A DNA stretch of 64,000 nt from Lachnospiraceae bacterium. GTDB lineage: Bacteria; Bacillota; Clostridia; Lachnospirales; Lachnospiraceae. Under the pieces are notes generated by a model, which was not told where the DNA came from, did not search any database, and was given only the letters and a program-made list of their open reading frames with translations. The stretch spans positions 186,001 to 250,000 of the forward strand of contig JAFWZV010000010.1 of assembly GCA_017517305.1 (NCBI GenBank), written 5' to 3'. Made by a program: the position numbers and the translations under genes. Positions 47,384-55,567 of this stretch are shown here, piece after piece. Position 1 is the stretch's first letter, and every line of letters starts with the position of its first letter.

Positions 47384-47432
47384 ATGTAAGCGCTTACATT
47401 TATTATTACCACTTGTGTACTAAAATGTCAAG
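47384..47432 (-). promoter_or_regulatory. uxaCBA promoter with 16-bp palindromic operator
   Basis: On the minus strand TTGACA (47432-47427) and TAATAA (47409-47404) are 17 bases apart. Just downstream lies the perfect palindrome ATGTAAGCGCTTACAT at 47384-47399, roughly covering the transcription start. It fits both LacI-family operators and the CcpA cre consensus WTGNAANCGNWNNCW. The same 16 bases occur in the promoter at 59352-59380. Confidence 0.85.
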
Positions 47433-47442
47433 AAATAAAAAG

Positions 47443-47477
47443 AGAGTAAGGAAAAAATAACAAATTTTCCTTACTCT
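47443..47477 (-). terminator. Terminator of the LacI-family gene
   Basis: AGAGTAAGGAAAA (47443-47455) pairs with TTTTCCTTACTCT (47465-47477), a perfect 13-bp stem. On the minus strand a CTCTTTTTATTT tail follows, leading straight into the uxaCBA promoter. Confidence 0.85.
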
Positions 47478-47507
47478 TAAGAATTAAATGTCAATATAAA
47501 TGTACTT

Positions 47508-48530
47508 TTAGAAATTGGTAGTAGCTCTTTTTACTAGAGAGCATGCAACAACACTTTGACTTGGTACATTATCAGCATTTTTTAAAATTTGGATTAATCT
47601 ATCACAGGTATCCTTACATACCTTTTCTATTTTATTATCTACAGAAGATAACTCAGGTTCTGAACATATACATAGAGTAGAGTTGTTATAACCAACGATA
47701 GATAAATCCTCTGGTATTTTTAAGCCTTTTGATAATGCGTACTTGATTGCGCCTACAGCCATACCATCATCTGTGGCAAAAACACTATCAAACTCGGCAT
47801 TTACATCCTTTTCAAGCAATGCTTTAACTGTTGGAATTGAATTTTCGGTAAAAACCATTAGCTTTTCATCACATGGGATACCTGCATTAGTGAGTGCCTG
47901 CTTATAGCCCTTTTTCTTCTGATTGGCGCTGTAGGAACGAGAATCTGTTAGGAAAAGTATTTTGTTCCTTCCACTTTCGATTAGAGCAGTAGTAACATCA
48001 TAAGATGCCTGATAATCGTTAGAAGCAGTACAATATATATTTTCGCCATCTACCAAACCATTGATTATAAATACAGGAACCTCCTTGGCAGCTCTTCTAA
48101 TATAATCAGTGTTATGTGTTTCATCCTCAGAACCTGCATATGTAGATCCCACCAGTATAATAGCATCTATCTTCTTATTTAATAGAAGTTGAATATGGGT
48201 TTCTTTTTCTGATGCAGTATATCCACTACAGTGTAAGATACAATCATAGCCAGCATCATGTAAATTGTCTTCGATGTGTGCAACTGCATTTGACATATAT
48301 AAATCTGCAATAGAAGGAACAAGAATTCCTATGGTTCTCATAGACTTAAGTCCCAAGCCCTGTGCAAAAACATTTGGAGTGTAACCAGATTTTTCTATAG
48401 CTTCCATAACCTTAGCTTTTGTCTTTTCGCTTACCTTGGGGTTGTTGTTAACAACTCTAGATACGGTTGCAATAGATACACCACTCATTTTTGCAATATC
48501 ATAAATGTTTATCATCTTATTATCGCTCAT
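47508..48530 (-). CDS. LacI-family transcriptional regulator
   Basis: 340 aa. The N-terminal helix-turn-helix and hinge (INIYDIAKMSGVSIATVSRVVNNNPKVSEKTKAKVMEAIEKSGYTPNVFAQGL) are canonical. A periplasmic-binding-protein-like core follows (RTIGILVPSIADLYMSNAVAHIEDNL..., FDSVFATDDGMAVGAIKYALSKGLKIPEDLSIVGYNN). It likely senses an intermediate of uronate metabolism and represses the flanking uxa operon and perhaps the operon at 59.4 kb through the shared palindrome. Ligand not determinable. It is separated from uxaC by its own terminator. A cre-like site lies just upstream of its start. Confidence 0.92.
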   Translation of the reverse strand: MSDNKMINIYDIAKMSGVSIATVSRVVNNNPKVSEKTKAKVMEAIEKSGYTPNVFAQGLGLKSMRTIGILVPSIADLYMSNAVAHIEDNLHDAGYDCILHCSGYTASEKETHIQLLLNKKIDAIILVGSTYAGSEDETHNTDYIRRAAKEVPVFIINGLVDGENIYCTASNDYQASYDVTTALIESGRNKILFLTDSRSYSANQKKKGYKQALTNAGIPCDEKLMVFTENSIPTVKALLEKDVNAEFDSVFATDDGMAVGAIKYALSKGLKIPEDLSIVGYNNSTLCICSEPELSSVDNKIEKVCKDTCDRLIQILKNADNVPSQSVVACSLVKRATTNF

Positions 48531-48563
48531 AAAATACCCTCATTATTATATAGAAATTTCAAA

Positions 48564-48579
48564 ATGTAAACGCTACCAT
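48564..48579. promoter_or_regulatory. cre/LacI-type site upstream of the LacI-family gene
   Basis: ATGTAAACGCTACCAT differs from the 47384 palindrome at three positions but still fits WTGNAANCGNWNNCW. It lies between the divergent lacI-type and pectin methylesterase genes and could affect either. Confidence 0.55.
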
Positions 48580-48615
48580 ATTTATCCTAATAGTAATTTT
48601 GAAAAAATGCAAGAG

Positions 48616-48644
48616 TTGAATTGCTATTTTACACAAAATATTAT
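48616..48644 (+). promoter_or_regulatory. Possible promoter of the pectin methylesterase gene
   Basis: TTGAAT (48616-48621) and TATTAT (48639-48644) with a 17-base spacer, about 35 bases before the coding start. Confidence 0.5.
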
Positions 48645-48679
48645 ATATAATGTAATAACAAATTGAAAAAGGAGATTTT

Positions 48680-49450
48680 ATGAAGCAAATTACTATTAGT
48701 GAAAATAACATTATTATAGAAGATAAAAAATACACAGGAAATCTGGGTGCCTTTGAATTGCACGAGGATGGAAGACCAAGACATACCTTTAGAACACAGA
48801 CAGTTCTTGTTGATGGTAATGATATAACATTTAAAAATTGTGTTTTTGAAAATACAGCTGGAATTGGTAGTAAGGTGGGACAGGCTATAGCTTTATATGT
48901 AGATGGAGATAATATAAAATTTGAAAATTGCAGTATAATAGGACATCAGGATTCTTTATTCTTGGCACCGTTACCACCTAAGGAATATGAGAAGGATGGT
49001 TTTCTTGGACCAAAGCAATTTGAACCTAGAACTAGAAGAGTAGTACATTTTAAGAATTGCACTATAGAAGGTGGAGTGGATTTTGTATTCGGTGGAGCCA
49101 CAGCTTATTTTGATGAGTGTACATTTATTAATAATGAAGCAGGGTATGTTTTTGCACCATGCACTCCAGAGGATGTGAGTGAAGGCTTTGTAGTAAAAAA
49201 TTGCAGATTTGAAGCTAGACCTCAGGTTGCAAAGGAAAGCTGCTACATAGCAAGACCTTGGAGAGAGTTTGCTAAGGTGAGATTAGAAAACTGTTACTTG
49301 GGAGAGCATATAAATAAAGAAGGCTGGCATGATTGGGGAAAGACCCAAGCACACCAGACCATAAAATTTGAAGAATATGATTCCTATGGTCCTGGAGCAG
49401 ATAATTCCTGTAGACCATATTATGTCAAAACAAATAAAAACCATATATAA
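48680..49450 (+). CDS. Pectin methylesterase (CE8), no signal peptide
   Basis: 256 aa, a short right-handed parallel beta-helix esterase. Family motifs in order are GQAIALYV (67-74), GHQDSLF (Gln90, Asp91), DFVFG (Asp134) and RPWR (Arg192, Trp194), so the catalytic Asp pair and Arg are present. It removes methyl groups from homogalacturonan, releasing methanol. Residues 1-20 are polar and contain no export signal, so the enzyme should act in the cytosol on imported methylated oligomers. AAGGAG precedes the ATG. It runs convergent to the AraC-type gene (3-base gap). Confidence 0.92.
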   Translation: MKQITISENNIIIEDKKYTGNLGAFELHEDGRPRHTFRTQTVLVDGNDITFKNCVFENTAGIGSKVGQAIALYVDGDNIKFENCSIIGHQDSLFLAPLPPKEYEKDGFLGPKQFEPRTRRVVHFKNCTIEGGVDFVFGGATAYFDECTFINNEAGYVFAPCTPEDVSEGFVVKNCRFEARPQVAKESCYIARPWREFAKVRLENCYLGEHINKEGWHDWGKTQAHQTIKFEEYDSYGPGADNSCRPYYVKTNKNHI

Positions 49451-49453
49451 ATG

Positions 49454-50329
49454 TTATGATTTCTTATTGTTTTGATTTTGTGCAGACATATCTGTTGGCA
49501 TAATATATTTTGTGGATTTTGAATTACGGTATGCCCTTGGTGACATGCCGTATGTTTTTTTGAAGGAATCCTTAAAGTAGTTGCTATCACTAAAACCACA
49601 GTTAAGTGCCACATTAGTTATGGAATGATCTGTTGATATAAGCTCCATAGAAGCGTGGTTAAGACGAACATAGGTCAAATATTCCTTCATACCCGATCCA
49701 GTGGTAGCTTTAAACTTCTTACTAAAGTAGCTAGGACTAAGGCCAGCCATCTCAGCCATGCTAGTAAGCGTAATATTAGAATGGAAATTTTCATTAATAT
49801 ACTGAACTGCTTTTAATATGTATTCATCCTCATTATAACCATCTGGAGTAATGTTGAACACGCAGTATCTGTTACATGAAAGAAGAAATTGCTTCAATAA
49901 TAATGACAACATCATCTTTGTTGATGAATCGTCAATAGTATCCTCATGAAGCATAGTATCTATAATTGTATTCATATTATCTCTATACGCTCTTGGTATG
50001 TGAATAGTAGTAAGCTTTAAAAACTTTTCCTGAAAGTTTGGCATAAATGGAGGCTCGTTGTTAACTAAGTCTTCTATTTTAAAATATATATTCACTCGTA
50101 CACAGTTTGATAAATAAGTTACAAAGTGAATCATATGTGGTGGAATAATCATAATATCACCACTTTTAAGTGTATAAAGTGAATTATCAACATAGAATCT
50201 GATTTTTCCACTTCTTACATAATATATTTCGTAATAATAGTGAAAATGGTTGTCTACCATTTTATAGTTTGAATCTCTATTTTCACTGTTTATGTATATT
50301 CTGTCGATGTTAAGGTCAGAAACTCTCAT
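49454..50329 (-). CDS. AraC-family transcriptional regulator
   Basis: 291 aa from ATG 50329; the TTG four codons upstream touches the GAGGAG site and cannot be the start. The N-terminal cupin-type sensor has HFHYYYEIYYVRSGKIRFYV and LKSGDIMIIPPHMIHFV. The C-terminal double HTH has YINENFHSNITLTSMAEMAGLSPSYFSKKFKATTGSGMKEYLTYVRLNHAS and NVALNCGFSDSNYFKDSFKKTYGMSPRAYR. Divergent from the sugar-binding protein gene, it probably activates the ABC transporter/GH operon in response to a pectic sugar. Inference from position only. Confidence 0.92.
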   Translation of the reverse strand: MRVSDLNIDRIYINSENRDSNYKMVDNHFHYYYEIYYVRSGKIRFYVDNSLYTLKSGDIMIIPPHMIHFVTYLSNCVRVNIYFKIEDLVNNEPPFMPNFQEKFLKLTTIHIPRAYRDNMNTIIDTMLHEDTIDDSSTKMMLSLLLKQFLLSCNRYCVFNITPDGYNEDEYILKAVQYINENFHSNITLTSMAEMAGLSPSYFSKKFKATTGSGMKEYLTYVRLNHASMELISTDHSITNVALNCGFSDSNYFKDSFKKTYGMSPRAYRNSKSTKYIMPTDMSAQNQNNKKS

Positions 50330-50350
50330 AATTTTATTCAACTCCTCTAA

Positions 50351-50365
50351 AGAAAACGTTTACAT
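50351..50365. promoter_or_regulatory. cre-like site upstream of the AraC-family gene
   Basis: Minus-strand ATGTAAACGTTTTCT matches the CcpA cre consensus WTGNAANCGNWNNCW at every fixed position. It sits about 20 bases before the araC-type start, so binding there would block its transcription. Confidence 0.6.
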
Positions 50366-50488
50366 TTTCGGGCTCCTTTTTGTGATTATAACACAAAGAT
50401 GACAAAAAATCAGTAGTTTTTTATAAATTTTAGCTTAAAAATAGTAGCAAGGGGGTAAAAAATATACTATTATTTGACTATGCATTAA

Positions 50489-50502
50489 TGAAAGTGCTTT
50501 CA
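50489..50502 (+). promoter_or_regulatory. cre-like palindrome upstream of the ABC transporter operon
   Basis: TGAAAGTGCTTTCA resembles the CcpA cre consensus with TG in place of the central CG. It is 10 bases after a TTGACT hexamer (50474-50479), whose matching -10 is unclear. A weak AAATGG/CCATTT hairpin at 50504-50521 follows. The remaining leader to 50591 is A/T-rich with nothing else recognised. Confidence 0.5.
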
Positions 50503-50591
50503 CAAATGGTTTGAGCCATTTTTTACGGAGAAAAACTCAAATCACAATAAAATTTCATTTCATAAAAGTATTATAAGGAGGATTTGATTCA

Positions 50592-51974
50592 ATGAAAAAG
50601 AAATTTTTATCAGCATTTCTTGCAACAGCAATGTTAGCTACATCTTTAACAGGTTGTGGCGAGGAGAAGAAGGAAACTACAGAGGCTACAACAGCAGCTA
50701 CTACAGAGGCAGCTGCAGGTGATACTACAGCAGCTCCTGCAGATGATGCAGCAGCATATGATGAGTGTACTATCACATTTGACTGGTGGGGTGGCGATTC
50801 AAGACATGAGGCTACTCAGGCAGCTGTAGAGGCTTTCGAAGCTAAGTACCCAGGCATCAACGTTGAGATTAACTTCGGTGCATGGTCAGATTGGGAGACT
50901 GCAAAGGCTACAGAGTACCTTTCAGGTAACAACCCAGATGTACAGCAGACTAACTTTGACTGGATTGGAAAGTATGATGCTGACGGAACTACATATCTTG
51001 ATTTGAATACAGTTTCAGATGTTCTTGATCTTACTCAGTATGACGAAGCTACACTTGCTAAGTGTGTTGACTCAAAGGGTGGTCAGGCAGGTGTTCCTGT
51101 ATCAGTTACAGGACGTACATTCTACTGGAATGAGGCTACTTTCGAGGCAGCTGGTCTTTCAGTTCCAACTAACTTAGATGAGCTTATGGCAGCTGGTCCA
51201 GTATTCAAGGATAAGCTTGGCGATAACTATTATCCACTTGTAATTGGTGAGTACGACAGAGCAATTCTTGTTGCTTTCTACTTACAGGCACAGACTGGTA
51301 AGCCAATCATTGATGAGAACAATCAGCTTACAGTAACTCAGGATGATCTTAAGAAGGGTCTTGAGTTTATCAAGTCACTTGAGGATGCACATGTAATCCC
51401 AACTATTCCATATCTTGATGGTGAGGGTGCAGATTCAATGGATAAGTCACAGAGATTCATCAATGGTGAGTACGCAGGTATCTTCGAGTGGGATTCTTCA
51501 CCAGCTAAGTATGTTTCAGCTCTTGGCGATAACGGAGATGATCTTGTTGTAGGTAATGTATTCCCAGAACTTCAGTCATACTCAAAGGTATCACTTATGT
51601 TCTCTATTAGTGCTGATACTGAGCATCCACGTGAGTGTGCTATGTTACTTAACTACTTATTAAATGATCCAGAGGGTGCAGCTATTATGGCATCTGAGAG
51701 AGGTATCCCAGAGTCTAAGGCAGCATACGAGGTTGTTAATGCAGCTGGTAAGATTAATCCACTTTCAGCTCAGGCACATGAGGAAGTTATGAATTCTAAT
51801 CCATTATATTGGAATCCACTCTTTGACAGCTCAAAGCTTAAGGGTGACACTTCAACATATACAACTGTATTTGAGCAGTTCTCATATGGTATGGACGCAG
51901 CTGGTTCAAGCTATGATTTAGACAAGGCTGCAGCTGACCTTTACAATGGTTATATGGACGCTTTAGCACAGTAA
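50592..51974 (+). CDS. Carbohydrate ABC transporter substrate-binding lipoprotein
   Basis: 460 aa. Signal peptide with lipobox SLTGC (Cys22), then a Thr/Ala/Glu-rich linker (about 25-58) and a family 1 solute-binding protein domain (ITFDWWGGDSRHEATQAAVEAFEAKYPGINVEINFGAWSDW). It is anchored on the outer membrane leaflet face and delivers an oligosaccharide to the two permeases downstream. Neighbouring GH105, GH28 and uronate genes suggest pectic or rhamnogalacturonan oligomers. AAGGAGG precedes ATG 50592 by about 11 bases. It is first in an eight-gene operon. Confidence 0.93.
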   Translation: MKKKFLSAFLATAMLATSLTGCGEEKKETTEATTAATTEAAAGDTTAAPADDAAAYDECTITFDWWGGDSRHEATQAAVEAFEAKYPGINVEINFGAWSDWETAKATEYLSGNNPDVQQTNFDWIGKYDADGTTYLDLNTVSDVLDLTQYDEATLAKCVDSKGGQAGVPVSVTGRTFYWNEATFEAAGLSVPTNLDELMAAGPVFKDKLGDNYYPLVIGEYDRAILVAFYLQAQTGKPIIDENNQLTVTQDDLKKGLEFIKSLEDAHVIPTIPYLDGEGADSMDKSQRFINGEYAGIFEWDSSPAKYVSALGDNGDDLVVGNVFPELQSYSKVSLMFSISADTEHPRECAMLLNYLLNDPEGAAIMASERGIPESKAAYEVVNAAGKINPLSAQAHEEVMNSNPLYWNPLFDSSKLKGDTSTYTTVFEQFSYGMDAAGSSYDLDKAAADLYNGYMDALAQ

Positions 51975-52055
51975 TCATTTTATAGACTTAAGTAAGTTAT
52001 ATAGCCTGATGGATTCAAAAGTCTGTCAGGCTATATTAAAAGAAGGAGCAGATTT

Positions 52056-52949
52056 ATGAACAAGTTGAAAAAATTCGGGAAAAAGAATATTGGTTTCATC
52101 TTCATAATTCCTTGGCTTATTGGTTTCCTTGTGTTCAAGGCATATCCATTTCTGTCATCACTTTACTATAGCTTTACTGACTATAATTTATTCACCGGCA
52201 AGTCAGATGGATTTACCCTTCAGAACTACAAGGATGTATTTACAATAGCTGTTGAGAAGACAGCACTTATTACAACCTTTAAGTATGCGTTTATGACAGT
52301 ACCTATGAAGCTGGTATTTGCATTATTTATAGCTTACATCTTGAATTTTAAGCTTAAGGGAGTAAACCTTTTCAGAACTATATACTATGTTCCATCTATC
52401 CTTGGTGGTTCAGTAGCAATAGCAGTTCTTTGGAAGGCATTGTTTAATGATAATGGACTTATTAGATCAGGCTTTGCATTATTAGGAATTGATGCGCCAC
52501 ATTTCATGTCAGATCCAAAATGGGCACTTCTTATGATATCCATACTTCGTGTATGGCAGTTTGGATCCGCCATGGTTGTATTCCTTGCAGCTCTTAAAGG
52601 TGTTCCGACAGAGCTTTATGAGGCCGCAGCTATCGATGGTGCTAGCAAGACTAGACAGTTCTTCTCAATTACAGTACCACTTATAACACCAGTTATTTTC
52701 TACAACTTAGTAACACAGTTAGTTCAGGCATTCCAGGAGTTCAATGGACCATACATCATCACAAGAGGTGGCCCACTTGGGTCAACAACTCTTATGTCAC
52801 TCCTTATCTACAACAACGCATTCGTATCCTACGATATGGGTAAGGCAAGTGCACAGGCATGGGTATTGTTTGTAATTCTTATGATATTTACAATGATTTC
52901 ATTCTGGAGCCAGAAGCATTGGGTTTACTATGGCGATGAAGAGAACTAG
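52056..52949 (+). CDS. Sugar ABC transporter permease (UgpA/LplB-like)
   Basis: 297 aa with six membrane helices, the first in IGFIFIIPWLIGFLVFKAYPF. The EAA loop is LYEAAAIDGASKTRQFFSITVPLITPV, typical of CUT1 permeases. It forms the membrane channel with the next gene product. AGAAGGAG precedes the ATG. The 81-base gap after the binding-protein gene contains an inverted repeat (TATAGCCTGATGG... GTCAGGCTATA) that may lower downstream transcription or stabilise the upstream message. Confidence 0.94.
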   Translation: MNKLKKFGKKNIGFIFIIPWLIGFLVFKAYPFLSSLYYSFTDYNLFTGKSDGFTLQNYKDVFTIAVEKTALITTFKYAFMTVPMKLVFALFIAYILNFKLKGVNLFRTIYYVPSILGGSVAIAVLWKALFNDNGLIRSGFALLGIDAPHFMSDPKWALLMISILRVWQFGSAMVVFLAALKGVPTELYEAAAIDGASKTRQFFSITVPLITPVIFYNLVTQLVQAFQEFNGPYIITRGGPLGSTTLMSLLIYNNAFVSYDMGKASAQAWVLFVILMIFTMISFWSQKHWVYYGDEEN

Positions 52950-52964
52950 AAAGGAGTGTAGAAT

Positions 52965-53963
52965 ATGTCTATTGAAAACAATAATATAGAAACATCAGAG
53001 AAGACAGATATCACTCCTAAGGCTGATATTAAGAAGTCTGATAAGGTAGAAATGACACCAGTTCTTGGTAAAAAGAGCTTAAGTAAAGAAGCAAAAAGAG
53101 CTAATAGAAACCTTATGGTTAGGAGAGGTATTAATACTTTCTTAAGATATTTTGTACTTATTCTTGTTGGAGCTATCATGATTTATCCACTTATTTGGAT
53201 GGTTGGTGCTGCGTTCAAGAATAATAGTGAGATTTTCTCATCTATGAATCCTATCCCTATTAAGGGAACACTTGATGGATTTAAGAATGCTGTTAAGAGC
53301 TATGGTGGTAATATTAATATATGGAAGTCAATGCTTAACACATATTCATATGTTATACCACAGGTTATTCTTACTGTAGTTTCATCAGTACTTACTGCAT
53401 ATGGATTTGCAAGATTCAAGTTTGTAGGACATGATATTTTATTCGGTCTTATGATGGCTATGCTTTTCCTTCCACAGGTAGTACTTAATGTACCACAGTA
53501 TATGTTATTCAATAAGTTTGGTTGGGTAGGATCAGAGCATTACCTTCCACTTATTGTACCTGCTGCATTTGCAACAGAAACTTACTTCATCTTTATGCTT
53601 ATTCAGTTCTTAAGGGGTGTACCTAAGGAGCTAGAAGAATCAGCTCAGATTGATGGATGTAATGTTTTCCAGATTCTTATAAAGATAATCGTACCTATGA
53701 TTATGCCAGCAGTTGTGTCTTGTGCATTGTTTAAGTTTATGTGGGCATCAAATGACTTTATTGGACCACTTCTTTATGTTAAGACACCAGCAAAGTACCC
53801 AGCAACAATCTTTGTAAAGCTTTCTATGGATAGTGATGCAGGTTTTGATTGGAACAGAGTACTTGCTACATCACTTATATCAATTATGCCAAATATCTTA
53901 GTATTCTTTGCTGCTCAGAACCAGTTTATCGAGGGTATCTCAGCAGGTGGTGTAAAGGGTTAA
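52965..53963 (+). CDS. Carbohydrate ABC transporter permease (UgpE/LplC-like)
   Basis: 332 aa with six helices after an unusually long hydrophilic N-terminus of about 58 residues rich in Lys, Glu and Ser. The EAA loop is LEESAQIDGCNVFQILIKIIVPMIMPA, as in CUT1 partners. GAAAGGAG precedes the start, 15 bases after the first permease gene. No ATPase gene belongs to this operon, so a shared MsmK-like ATPase encoded elsewhere is likely. Confidence 0.94.
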   Translation: MSIENNNIETSEKTDITPKADIKKSDKVEMTPVLGKKSLSKEAKRANRNLMVRRGINTFLRYFVLILVGAIMIYPLIWMVGAAFKNNSEIFSSMNPIPIKGTLDGFKNAVKSYGGNINIWKSMLNTYSYVIPQVILTVVSSVLTAYGFARFKFVGHDILFGLMMAMLFLPQVVLNVPQYMLFNKFGWVGSEHYLPLIVPAAFATETYFIFMLIQFLRGVPKELEESAQIDGCNVFQILIKIIVPMIMPAVVSCALFKFMWASNDFIGPLLYVKTPAKYPATIFVKLSMDSDAGFDWNRVLATSLISIMPNILVFFAAQNQFIEGISAGGVKG

Positions 53964-53980
53964 GATTTACGAGGTGAAAG

Positions 53981-54682
53981 ATGTTAAGAGGATTATTCAG
54001 TTTAGATAACCCAGTTATTAGATTCTTTTGTTTAATAGGAAACTTATGGATGCTGAATATTCTTTGGCTAGTATGTTCGCTCCCAATAGTAACATTGGGA
54101 GCGTCAACTACAGCCTTAGTGTACAGCTGTATGAAGCTTAGAGCAGATGAAGGTTATATATTTAAGAATTTCTTTAAATCCTTCAAGGAGAATTTTAAAC
54201 AATCTACAATATTATGGTTATTGTATCTGGTTGTAGGTGCTCTTCTTGGTTTAGGGCTTATATTCTGGAATAACTATACTATGCCAGGCTCAAAGCTTAT
54301 ATGGGGAGTAGTATTAGCATTTTCTATATTATACTTAATCTCCATACTATATGTTTTTGCTATTCAATCAAAGTTTGTTAATACAATTAAAAATACAATT
54401 AAATATTCATTCTTAATAGCTTTTACTCATATTAAAGAGACAATAATGCTTGCGCTTATTGTAGCCGGAGTTGTTCTGGCTAATATGTTTACAATATTTT
54501 TGGTTAATTTTATAACCATCAATGTTGGTATGAGTATTGTTAACTATTGGATGTCTGCTCATTATCAGGAGATTTTTGAAAAGTATATACCTAAAAAAAG
54601 ATATACCAGTGATGATGACTATTATGAGGAAGATGAAAATGAATCCTATGCTGATGCAGATGTGGTAGTTGAAGATAATTAA
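53981..54682 (+). CDS. YesL-like DUF624 membrane protein
   Basis: 233 aa, about five to six helices, beginning MLRGLFSLDNPVIRFFCLIGNLWMLNILWLVCSLPIVTLGAS, the DUF624 signature. An acidic C-terminal tail (DDDYYEEDENE) is cytosolic. YesL of Bacillus subtilis is encoded with a rhamnogalacturonan ABC system and YteR; the same gene association appears here. No function is established. The start follows GAGGTGAA, 17 bases after the permease stop. Confidence 0.82.
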   Translation: MLRGLFSLDNPVIRFFCLIGNLWMLNILWLVCSLPIVTLGASTTALVYSCMKLRADEGYIFKNFFKSFKENFKQSTILWLLYLVVGALLGLGLIFWNNYTMPGSKLIWGVVLAFSILYLISILYVFAIQSKFVNTIKNTIKYSFLIAFTHIKETIMLALIVAGVVLANMFTIFLVNFITINVGMSIVNYWMSAHYQEIFEKYIPKKRYTSDDDYYEEDENESYADADVVVEDN

Positions 54683-54699
54683 TTATAAGAGGTAATGTT

Positions 54700-55539
54700 A
54701 TGCAGATTGGACTTAGGTTACATGATTCTGAAAAAATAGAGATTAGAAATAGACTAGACGTAGTTAAATCTCAGGGTTTTGATTGCGTACATCTAGCACT
54801 TTCAAAGATAGAAGGTTTAAGCGCAGATGTTGATTCTTTATCTCCAGGTTATGCTATGTATCTTAAACATCTGTTTGACAATGCAGGTTTAGATATTGCG
54901 GTGTTAGGTAATTATCTAAATTTAGCACATCCTGATTCAGATACATTAAAGGTTATTCAACAAAAGTATATAGCACATTTGAGATTTGCGTCTCATCTGG
55001 GATGTAGTGTTGTTGGAACTGAAACAGGAGCACCTAATCCTACATATTCCTATGATAAGGAAGCTTGTCATAGTGATTGGGCACTTGATTTATTTGTAGA
55101 AAATTTAAAGCCAGTTATAGAGGCTGCAGAAAAATTTGGAGTGATTCTTGCTATAGAGCCAGTATATAAGCACATTGTATGGAATCCAGAGAGAGCAAGA
55201 ATTGTATTAGATAAGATTGGTTCTCCAAATCTTCAGATTATATTTGACCCAGTAAATCTTCTACATCCGGATAATTTGGACAGAAGAGATGAGGTTATTA
55301 AGGAAGCAATAGAACTTCTTGGACCAGATATATCTATTATTCATCTTAAGGATTATGTGATGGATAATGGTCAGATGAATTGTTTGGGCTGTGGGTTTGG
55401 CCAGATGGATTATAACCAAATAGTTGAATTTGCAGTGAAGAAAAAACCATTCATTCAAGCTACATTAGAGAATACTACTCCTGATAATGCTATTAGAGCA
55501 AGAGAGTATATTCAGAGCTTGGAGAAAAAATATATATAA
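54700..55539 (+). CDS. Sugar phosphate isomerase/epimerase-like TIM-barrel protein
   Basis: 279 aa. A xylose-isomerase-like barrel (AP endonuclease 2 superfamily) with metal-site candidates Glu in ILAIEPVYKH, Asp in IIFDPVNLLH, His in IIHLKDY and a glutamate near the end (ATLENTTPDN). It could isomerise or epimerise a sugar freed from pectin or its side chains. The substrate is not readable. Spacing of 17 bases to YesL and 28 to the GH105 gene shows operon membership. Confidence 0.8.
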   Translation: MQIGLRLHDSEKIEIRNRLDVVKSQGFDCVHLALSKIEGLSADVDSLSPGYAMYLKHLFDNAGLDIAVLGNYLNLAHPDSDTLKVIQQKYIAHLRFASHLGCSVVGTETGAPNPTYSYDKEACHSDWALDLFVENLKPVIEAAEKFGVILAIEPVYKHIVWNPERARIVLDKIGSPNLQIIFDPVNLLHPDNLDRRDEVIKEAIELLGPDISIIHLKDYVMDNGQMNCLGCGFGQMDYNQIVEFAVKKKPFIQATLENTTPDNAIRAREYIQSLEKKYI

Positions 55540-55567
55540 TACTTAGTTAATTAAGAGGACTAGATTT

